DNA from: Actinernus sp. WN-2022
Lineage: Eukaryota > Cnidaria > Anthozoa > Actiniaria > Actinernidae
Length of the DNA: 64,000 nt
Assembly (NCBI GenBank): GCA_030867875.1
Contig: JAOWCC010001634.1
Span: forward strand, 36,847,867-36,911,866
Direction of reading: 5' to 3'
The notes beneath the pieces were generated by a model that saw only the letters and a list, made by a program, of their open reading frames with translations, made no database searches and was not told the origin of the DNA. Positions 54,934 through 64,000 of the stretch are shown here, piece by piece. The stretch's first letter is position 1. Each line of letters opens with the position of its first letter. A program made the position numbers and the translations under genes.

Positions 54934-56917
54934 GGTGGCTCGCCTGGATTTTCCAGGGACGCACCATATCCACTTTGAACGGCTGCTACTCCACTGTCAG
55001 AGCACGGTCGGGCTAGCCACTTCACCCATTTACTAGAAATAGAATAAACTTTCCAAAAATGTAGGTTTGTTTGACATCGGTGTTACCATAGCAACACAGC
55101 GTTGACGTCATGTGTTTTACATATCAGCAATTTTCTCGAAATCTAGACCTAAACTTTTAAAACGACCTAGTGTCCCTTGTAGTCTAAATGTAGGCCTTCA
55201 AGACTGCAAAGTTTAAAAAAATTGTATGAGAGCGTTTTCGAAAAAAAATGGGTTGAATATTTTCATTCAAAAAATAAACAGTTCGCCTTACTTCCTGTTT
55301 AGTCGTCGAGAACTGTGTTAGCCGGACCGATTCAAACGCTGTATTTAGCATATTTCATACCTGTGGCATAGGACTACTTCCCATGAAAATTTCATTCCAT
55401 TTGCTTTATTCGATTTCGGTTTATGGAATAATAAGTAATGTAATAAATATGCTCATTTTACTCAAAATAGTAACGTATTTGCTAAGGAAGCTGTAATTCG
55501 AAAACTAGTCGATAAATATTTTTTTTAATCCATTCACCTGAAATTCAACATGTACTACCCTTGTCCTGTAAATTTCAAGAGCATTGAATCATTTTAAGGG
55601 CGCGAAATAAAAACAAAAACATAGGGAACTTTTAGATTCATCCACGCAAGCTTCATTGCTGTATCATTTTGTTTATAGCTTGTGTCTTTCCGAAATTTCT
55701 CTTTTGTCTAGATTCTACATACTTGTGTGCTTTTGAACTAACAAGTTTACCATGCACGCTTGAGCAAGCTACACTTCGCTACTGCCGGAACGCTCGTGCA
55801 AATTCTGTTCTTAGGACAATGACATGCAAATTAGTTAAACCATGAAGCTTGGCAGTGCGGGATGATAATGTTGAATAAGTGTGTTTTTAGTAACCAGATC
55901 GGGAAAAAGTGCCCGTGACGTATAGACCACATTTTCTAAATCTAAATTTAAATTTTGTATTAGTGATATTATAAAACCTTTTGTAAATAAATATTATAAG
56001 TTATATTATAACAGCGTTACAACTGGCAGCGTGACTATTGTACTAAAAACAGAATTTGCACGAGCGTTCCGGCATTAGCGAAGTGTAGCAAGCGTGCATG
56101 GTAAACTTGTTAGTTCAAAAGCACACAAGTATGTAGAATCTAGACAAAAGAGAAATTTCGGAAAGACACAAGCTATAAACAAAATGATACAGCAATGAAG
56201 CTTGCGTGGATGAATGTAAAAGTTCCCTGTGTTTTTGTTTTTATTTCGCGCCCTTAAAATGATTCAATGCTCTTGAAATTTACAGGGCAAGGGTAGTACA
56301 TGTTGAATTTTAGGTGAAAAGATTTAAAAAAAATTGTATCGACTAGTTTTCGAATTACAGCTTCCTTAGCAAATACATTACTATTCTGAGTAAAATGAGC
56401 ATATTTATTACATTACTTATTATTCCATAAACCGGAATCGAATAAAGCAAATGGAATGAAATTTTCATGGCAAGTAGTCCTATGTCACAGGTATGAAATG
56501 TGCTAAAAACAGCGTTTGAATCGGTCCGGAACACACAGTTCTCGACGACTAAACAGGAAGTAAAGCGAATTGTTTATTTTTTGAATGAAAATATTCAACC
56601 CATTTTTTTTCGAAAACGCTCTCATACAATTTTTTTAAACTTTGCAGTCTTGAAGGCCTACATTTAGACTACAAGGGACACTAGGTCCTTTTAAAAGTTT
56701 AGGTCTAGATTTCAAGAAAATTGTTGATATGTAAAACACATGACGTCAACGCTGTGTTGCTATGGTAACACCGATGTCAAACAAACCTACATTTTTGGAA
56801 AGTTTATTCTATTTCTAGTAAATGGGTGAAGTGGCTAGCTCGACCGTGCTCTGACAGTGGAGCAACAGCCGTTCAAATTGGGAATGGTGCGTCCCTGGAA
56901 AATCCAGGCGAGCCACC
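54934..56917. mobile_element. 1,984-bp palindromic foldback transposon with TTAA target duplication
   Basis: The ends are 'ggtggctcgcctgg' and its reverse complement. The arms are about 870-880 bp each (54,934-55,813 and 56,047-56,917), around a spacer of about 230 bp. TTAA flanks both sides (54,930-54,933 and 56,918-56,921). Polinton A has the uninterrupted sequence 'agttaagcttgaaattc' at the homologous place (about 30,915). It sits in a PolB intron. No transposase is visible. Confidence 0.93.
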
Positions 56918-57541
56918 TTAAGCTTGAAATTCATTTGAATTCTTTTCTGTCCATTCAGAATGATTTGGGTGAAACTACTGACATCCCACCCGAGATGTTC
57001 GAACCTTGGACTGATTTTGACTCGGTATGTAATTCGATGGGCTAGTTCTATTCTTACGCGATACCATTCTAACTAAATTTTCCTTGTGGTCCAGTTCTGT
57101 TCCGTTACACAATACCATTCTAACTAAAGTTTGTGTATCTTTTTTCCTCCTAGGAGTTCACCCCAGGAGTACAACAGACTGGAGCGGGGCAAAAGAGAGC
57201 TGTCGAGGACAATGTTCCCCCTACCAACAAGAAATCAAAACACGAGTGTGAGACGTGTGGGAAATTCTTTTCAAGCGGAGATGCCTTGACGCGACATAGG
57301 CAGACCCACAACGGCGAAAAGCAGCACGAGTGTGCTCACTGTGAGAAGAAATTTCATCGAAAAGCTGATTTAAAACGCCACGAGAAGCAAGTCCACGAGC
57401 GACGTAGTATCCAGCGCGACTACAAATGCAACACCTGTGGGGAAGAATTCCACAATATGGCCCCATTCCAAACTCATCAAAAGACCGCCCACGCCAAACC
57501 CTCGACCAACAACAAGAAACGTCCCAACGAAGATAAGTCCG

Positions 57542-58592
57542 GTAAGAAACTTTATTTATTAGAGAGAAAAAATACTTTAACGGAGATAGATTTTATGTGG
57601 ATGATTCCTATGCGAACAATAGTGGACCTGTTTGGGTAAGTCTTCTGTGTAAGGGGATTAGTCTTATGCAAATTCAAGTCACTTCATGTAGAACAATAGA
57701 ACGCTAGGGCATGTTTGGACAAGTGTTTTGTGTAAGGGGATCTAGAACACGCGGCAATCTTCATCATCTCGTTCAAGGTTAAACATTCACGCCAAGTCAT
57801 TCTGTTCAATTGGAGTGAAGGTCTGGAATTGTATTCCATCCTCAATACGCTCTGTAAAAAAAACGGTCTTTATAAAAAAATGCAAAAGTTTACTTATTGA
57901 TGTTCTTTCGTCTAGTAATGATTATGTTGATATGGCCCAGATTATGCAGATTATGCAGTATGTAGCAAATCCATAACTATTTCAATCTTTGGCTCTTCTC
58001 CTTAAATTCAATTTCCTGTCTAATTTACGACTAGGAAATTGCCCGAGTCTATAAATCTTGTAGATTATAGTAGATTTATATTGTGGCTTTTTTAAGTAGT
58101 ACTTATTTAGCAGTCAGTTCTGCTTGTAAGTTCTTTTTGTAATCTGAGATCTGTTTCCGTTCTTCTTCTGCTTGAAAATTGTTAATACGATCGTCTCTTG
58201 TACATTTGCTAACCCCCCACCTCGAATAGCATTTGCTAATTGTGGGTGGGTTAGATTCTTTGTAATATAATTGGTAAATTGAAATAAAAGTGAAGTGAAG
58301 TGAAAGGGGATTAGTCGTATGCAAATTCATGGTGAAGTCAACCATGTAGAACGTTCTTTTGTGTAAGGGGATTAGTTGTATGACAATTCATGTTCCTAGT
58401 GTAACACAATAGAATGCTAGGGTATGCTTGGATAGGTCTTTTGTGTTAGGGATTAAGCTTCATTAAAGTTACTTCAGCTTGATTGTATTCATGTGTAGAT
58501 TCGAGTTCAGTTATCACAATGGAATGCTTGGTTATATGTTTCGACCGGTCTTTTATTTCTAGGAAAATATATTTTATTTTTTTTATTTTCAG
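57542..58592 (+). other. PolB intron of copy B with dispersed short repeats
   Basis: Copies of 'gtgtaaggggattagtcgta' and 'tgcaaattca' occur near 57,650, 57,735, 58,305, 58,365 and, changed, 58,445. The same family is in the homologous intron of copy A. A minus-strand ORF at 58,103-58,345 has no recognisable domain. Confidence 0.55.
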
Positions 58593-61500
58593 GACCTAAA
58601 CCCAAGAAAGTCAAACCCAATCCTGCTGAGAAACCACAACCAAACCCCACCCCAAGTTCCAGCTGGCAGGAAGATCGAAAAGGCCATCACCGACCTCCCG
58701 GAAGAACAGCAGAGCCCCGTCTCCGAATACCGCCGCCACTGGTTCCAAATCCGGACCCGGTTCCAGCGCCAGAACAGACTGCTAGACTGGTACAACTTTC
58801 GCCTGGCCTCCCTCCAACCTCAAGAACTCCTACCCTACTTGGACCAGATCTCCTTTGGCTACCTCCTGAGGAACAACGAAACTGGCGAGCTGCAGTACCA
58901 TTACACGTCCCGCAACAACAACCAGGCCTTTGAAGAACCCTTTCTGATCGCCAATGCGGGTGATCTGGGACGGGTCCGGGACGCTCTTCAAAACCTAGAC
59001 ATCTTGGAATGGGTACGACAACAAAGGCCCAATTCCAAATGGGTGGTGGACAAGGTTAGCAACGTTACTTTCTTCATCACCAAAATCCGAGGTCATCCCA
59101 TCGGTCGCGGTAAAAACCTCCCTCACTACATCGTGGAGAACCGAGGCATCACTCCCCTTGATATCGTCAAGAAGACTGGCAAACCGTACAACGACAACCT
59201 CTGCTTCTTCCGTGCTCTGGCGCTCCATAACGGCTGTCATTTTAGAAACTTGAAGCGGGATACTCAACATTATTATGAGAGGTAAGTGTGTTTACATTCA
59301 TGCCAATAATTTGTATCTGAAGTAAAAAAAAAACTGCTTTGGTGGATTTAGAGAAAACACATCAGATTGCTTTCAAATAATATTCGAAGCAAAAACAATA
59401 GACAACTTGGTTGTCTTGTAAAAAACAAGAGTTTATTGTGCGTATGCAAATACAGGACAAAAATTGCGCATCGCTGGTTCGTATAATTTACGAGACCTTT
59501 CTTTTGATTTATAAAAAACAAAACTTTTATTGTCCTGTGAAAACAACCGTTTATTGTTTGTATGCAGAAATAACGCTTCGCTGGTTCGTATAAATTAATG
59601 GGTGTGTTTGTTTTAGGTATCGAGCCACGTAACCTTCCAAAAAGAAGTTCTGTGGCGTCACCCTGGAGGAACTGTCCACCCTGGAACAGTTGTTTGAAGT
59701 CAACATCTTTGTGTACTCCTTGGAACCAACCAAGTCTGATGGTGGGGAAGAAGAAAATGAAGACGATGACTCCAAGCCTGAAATGGCGGCCCAACTCCTT
59801 TACCGTTCTTACCACAGTTATTCCAGTACCCTCTACCTGAACCTACACCAGAAGCACTTCTCGTATATCAAGGACATGAAGAAGTATGCGAAATCCTTCT
59901 GCTGCTCCCGGTGCGGGAAATTCTGGAAACACGTTGGTAAACTGCATCGTCACGAGCGTACCTGTGAAGCAAACGTCCGCTGCACGTTTCCGGGTGGGGC
60001 ATACAAGACGCCTCCTACCATCTCAATTTGCTGGAAGACGAAGGTTTCTACATGCCAGAACAGTTGAAGTACTTCCCCTACAGAGCCACCTACGACTTCG
60101 AATGTATGTTCGACCACCACCCCGAACCTAAAGATACGAACAAACTGACCTGGGAAGCCAAACATGTGCCGCTCAGTGTCAGCGTGTGCTCCAACGTTCT
60201 ATCCTACGAGCAGCCGAAGTGTTTTGTGTCTGGCGGCAATTCCAAAGAGCTGGTCAAAGACATGGTGGACTACCTCGTCCAATTTAGTCAAGAATGTTAT
60301 CGTCTTATAAAACAAGAATTCGTGGACCTCTTTGAAGAAATTGACTACAAGCTAGGGGTGAGACCCGAGGAAGAACCAGCTGAACTGCCAAGACCCGTTA
60401 TAGAGAGCCCCGTGGAAGATAGAACCGAAGAGAGTGACGATGAGGGAGAACATCTGATTAATACCGACGATGAAGAAGAAGAGACCGAGTCGGAGACTGA
60501 GGAAGACCGGGCCTTTTTAGATGATGATCAAGTTGAACAGAACCCCTCATTCTACCGGGCCTTTAATCAAGAGCGAGAGGGGGATCAGGAGTGAGAATGA
60601 TGAACCACAGCCAAAAAAGAAGAAAGTAAAGCCACTCAAAAAACTGAGGGACCGATTGGAAGAGTACTTGAAAGAGCTACCTGTCCTAGGCTTCAACTCG
60701 GGAAAGTATGATCTGAACGTCGTTAAAGAATTCCTCTTCCCTGTCCTAGTCCAAAACGAACAAGTCCAATTCACCATAAAACGGAATTTTTTTGTGTGTG
60801 TGTGAAGACAGAGCATTTACGCTTCTTGGATGTCACCAATTTTCTCGCTCCTGGGTTCAGTTACGCCAAGTTTCTGAAAGCCTACGACTGCCCTCAAGCC
60901 AAAGGTTTCTTCCCTTACGAGTGGATGGACTCCCTAGAGAAATTAGACCACTCTTCTCTTCCTCCACATACAGCCTTCTACTCCGCCCTCACCAACACCA
61001 ACATCTCCGAAGCTGACTACCAGTACTGCCAGGAAGTATGGAACGAAAATAACATGCAGACCTTTAAAGAATTTCTCATCTGGTACAATAACCTCGATGT
61101 CCAACCCTTCTGTGACGCTCTAGAGAAGATGTGTGACTTCTGGAAACAACGAAATATCGACCTATCTCTTCCAAACCCTTCAACCAGGCCTCCACTTCTC
61201 TCTCTTCGATGAAAAGAACAAAGATCTCTACTCGCTGTTTAAGAAGAACATGGTGGGCGGCCCCTCCATCATTTTCCATCGCTACCACGAAAAAAAAAAC
61301 AAGATCAAAGAACAAGAAATGATGGCTCAAGGAAAAGAACCGAAAGTCTGTCAGAAGATTGTGGGGTATGATGCCAATGCACTATAGCTCTGGGCGATTT
61401 CATAGAAGATGCCGACTGGTTCCTTTACGAGGAGAAGAGAGGAAACCAAATTCAAGAAAGAAAGCTCTTCCAAGATGGCGACAGAGTGGCTAGAATAGGA

Positions 61501-63482
61501 AGCGGAACAGAGAGGTATCCACATCCGCCACCAGATGAATGACACGGAGAAACGAATTGGTGAAAGAAGACTTCCTGTCGATGGATTCCATGGACCGACT
61601 CAGACCGTCTTTCAGTTTCAAGGTAGGCTATAATGTTTGACATGGAAAAAAACATATATTTATTCATTCATTTCACTCATTCATTTATTTATATATTCAT
61701 TCATTCATTCATTCAGTCCACTTACTTATTGATCTTACTCTATTTTATTATTCAGGTTGCTGGTGGCACGGTCACAATTGCCATCTGAACCGGGGAAACG
61801 AAATGAATGACAAGAGGAACAAACCCATGACTGAACTCCTAGAAGAAACTCGCGCTAATTCTGAATACATCCGTGAAGAGGGGTATCACCTTGTAGAGCT
61901 ATGGGAGTGCGAGTGGAGAAAGATGAAACGAACCAACCCGGCATTACAACGTTTCCTGGCCACCAAGTTTCACCGCCCCCTAGACAAGAAAAACACATTG
62001 GATCAAGAACAAATCCTAACAGCCATCAGGAACGAGTCTCTGTTTGGGGTCATCGAATATGATATCCAGGTGCCGGATCCTCTCAAACCAAGTTCAATGA
62101 GATGTGGCCAATCTTTAAAAACACCACGATTTCTCGAGAGTACATTGGTGGGTTTATGCAGGGATTTGCTGAGGAACACAAGATTATGCCTCGCCCGCGC
62201 CGGAGCTTGATCGGCAGCTACTTTGGTGAAAAGATCTTGTTGGCCACACCACTCATCAAATGGTACTTGGAACATGGCCTCGAAGTCACCAAAATCTACC
62301 AAGTCGTGGAGTACACCCCATCTCCCTGCTTCCAAGCCTTTGCTGACGCTGTCTCAGATGCCAGACGGTTTGGGGATGTCGACCCTCACAAAGCCATCAT
62401 CGCGGATACTATGAAACTGGTAAGTCAACCTCAAAAGTTAACATATTAATGCTATTATACGAACAGAGGGATACTAATTTGATTTTCAACAGGTTGACAT
62501 TTGTAGTACGCGATGACTCATTTCATTTTTGTTTTGTATAGGTGGGTAATTCCAGTTATGGCAAGACCATCACCGATCAAGAGCGGCACAGGGAAGTGAA
62601 GTACTGCGAGGAGGCCAAAGCGTCTTCAGACAAATAGATAGTATTGATCCAGAGACATACGAAGTGCAATCGTGCAAGAAAAAGATAAAGTTAAATCTTC
62701 CTATGCAGATAGGGTTTTTTGTCTATCAGTACGCTAAACTACGCATGTTACAATTTTATTTTGATTTTTTAGATAAGTATCTTGATAGAAGTGATTTTCA
62801 ATATTGTGAGATGGACACCGATTCTGCTTATATTGCCATTTCTGGAGAGTCTGTAGAAAGCTTAGTGAAACCAGAGCTCAGGGATGAATTTCAGCGAGAC
62901 AAAACTAACTGGTTCCCAAGAACCGATACAGCCGAGCACAAAGCCTACGATAACAGAACACCCGGTATCTTTAAGGAAGAATGGTCCGGGGATGGGATCA
63001 TTGGGTTAAGTTCTAAGACCTACTATTGCTTTGGCGCTTCTGACAAGTTCAGTTGTACAGGTGTCAATAAGAGATGTAATGACATTAACAAAGAGAAATA
63101 TCTCAACGTGTTGCTAACTAAAGAAAGTAGTTCGGGTATCAATAAGGGGTTTCGTGTTGTGAACAACACTATGTACACGTATCAGCAAGTCAGGGCTGGA
63201 TTTTCTTATTTTTATCCCAAGAGAAAAGTACAAGAGGATGGTATAACCACTGTACCCCTCGATATTTAATCATTTTAAGTACCTGAGGAGATTGTACATA
63301 CCTGTAAGTATCATCAGGAGTTTGTAAATAGCTGTAAGTACCTTGTTGAGATGAAATAAATTACTGGTGAAAGAACATGTCTCGTTGTATTGTCCCTTTT
63401 GTCGCCTTTTGTCCCTCGAAATCGATAAAATTCGCAGTTTTTTTTTTTTGACTTATGTGGACCCTTTCAAGTCAAAGATAAA

Positions 63483-63700
63483 ACTGAGTCCACGCGTTTG
63501 TAAAAATTGTCCAGTGCCGAATTGCGGATCAAAATATTTGGTGTAACTTTCCAATCATTTATCGCAGGTGCATAGTTTATCATCAGAGGAGCACAAGTAT
63601 TATTTACAAGAAGCAAAATTACAAAAACCTAAATTGGTTCGAGTTTATGGCCAATCAGCTCATTCCTGGTTCGGTATAAATAGGGTGAAACAGAACTAAA
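63483..63700 (+). pseudogene. Small zinc-finger ORF of Polinton B (stop-interrupted)
   Basis: It contains NCPVPNCGSKYLV, as in copy A, but a TAA follows directly (63,544). The remaining frame continues with SNHLSQVH and a lysine-rich tail. It lies between PolB and the ATPase. Confidence 0.6.
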
Positions 63701-63716
63701 CTTTTCATTTTCTAAC

Positions 63717-64000
63717 ATGGACCCAAGACTGAAACACCCCTTTTGAGCGGTGATTGCGGGTCCTACCTGCTGTGGAAAAACTGTTTGTAAAACGTCTTTT
63801 ACAAACCTGCGAAAATTCCATTGATGGCGCCCCCGAGAATATTATTTGGTGTTATGGATTAGATCAACCCGCTTATGAAGAAATGCAACAGACCATCCCG
63901 AATATAACATTTATCGAGGGAATATCAAGTGACTTAGAGTCTAGGATTAATCGAGACATTCGAAACCTTGTGGTTATTGACGATTTGATGAGTCAGCAGT
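63717..64000 (+). pseudogene. A32-like packaging ATPase of Polinton B (broken, cut by window end)
   Basis: It starts MDPRLKHP, followed by an in-frame TGA. The Walker A region (GPTCCGKT) is intact but is followed by a small deletion that removes about two codons' worth of bases and shifts the frame. The downstream sequence matches copy A up to the Walker B region (VVIDDLM) at the window edge. Confidence 0.8.

Larger units (their letters stand above)
54609..63269 (+). pseudogene. polB: Zinc-finger/family B DNA polymerase fusion of Polinton B (spliced, broken)
   Basis: Exons: 54,609-54,725, 54,838-54,896, 56,959-57,024, 57,154-57,541, 58,593-59,281, 59,617-61,622, 61,756-62,419 and 62,542-63,269. 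The first four exons are open and encode an acidic N terminus and three complete C2H2 fingers (CETCGKFF, CAHCEKKF, CNTCGEEF). Polymerase motifs: TYDFECMFD, GFNSGKYDLN, WYNNLDVQPF, GYDANAL, NSSYGKT and MDTDSAY. Lesions: +1 shift near 58,680, TAA at 59,630, shifts near 60,030, 60,590, 60,800 and 62,090, deletions near 61,160 and 62,625, and a stop right after motif A (about 61,386). Most differ from those of copy A, so decay was largely independent. AATAAA lies at 63,355. Confidence 0.88.
54242..64000 (+). mobile_element. Polinton/Maverick element B (right end beyond window)
   Basis: It starts 'agtagtataggagggaccg', which aligns with the start of Polinton A. It carries the same genes in the same order: zinc-finger/PolB, small zinc-finger ORF, ATPase. 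It is a distinct family member, diverged from A by point changes throughout. All genes seen except the zinc-finger part are broken. The right TIR, capsid side and any integrase lie outside the window. Confidence 0.9.

Overview
The window looks like a piece of a cnidarian genome, most likely a hexacoral. The grounds are a spliced, secreted thrombospondin-1/VWA gene of a type familiar from corals, a tRNA-derived SINE, many short palindromic transposons in introns, and virus-like Polinton (Maverick) elements with spliceosomal introns. No rRNA, functional tRNA or prokaryotic operon is visible. The species assignment is an inference from these features.

Region 1 (1-20,010) holds one plus-strand host gene. 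Eight phase 1-1 exons each encode one thrombospondin type 1 (TSP1) repeat. Six further exons follow, coding for a helical linker, a hemicentin-type VWA domain with a MIDAS motif, and a beta-rich C-terminal region ending at 19,763. A poly(A) signal lies at 20,001. The 5' end, including the signal peptide, is not in the window. Two TSP1 exons and their introns were copied in a recent tandem duplication of about 2.8 kb. The introns carry a SINE, several foldback/MITE elements and a palindrome of about 1.8 kb.

Region 2 (20,010-25,990) is intergenic with MITE-like repeats. It contains a minus-strand remnant of two virus-like ORFs, one of them extended by a 36-bp minisatellite.

Region 3 (25,999-49,262) is a tandem repeat with a 3.9 kb unit and a small conserved ORF. 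It is interrupted by a 5'-truncated Ty3/Gypsy retrotransposon (44,435-47,446) and by a complete Polinton A (30,242-43,112). Polinton A has terminal inverted repeats of about 410 bp and a 6-bp target duplication; the neighbouring repeat copy preserves the empty site. It carries an intron-containing gene that fuses C2H2 zinc fingers to a family B DNA polymerase, a small zinc-finger ORF, a packaging ATPase, two conserved small ORFs, an adenain-like protease, a capsid-like gene and a PC4-like ssDNA-binding gene. Most are broken, and no retroviral-type integrase was found inside it.

Region 4 (49,263-54,241) holds 0.3-kb tandem repeats, an unclassified and possibly envelope-like ORF, and a fragment resembling a receptor ligand-binding (ANF) domain. 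Region 5 (54,242-64,000) is a second, related Polinton B, cut by the window end. Its zinc-finger exons are intact but its polymerase and ATPase are broken. A 1,984-bp palindrome with TTAA target duplications sits in its second intron. Polinton B entered the same host repeat family as A. The two copies share most intron positions but differ by one intron, and they carry largely different lesions.
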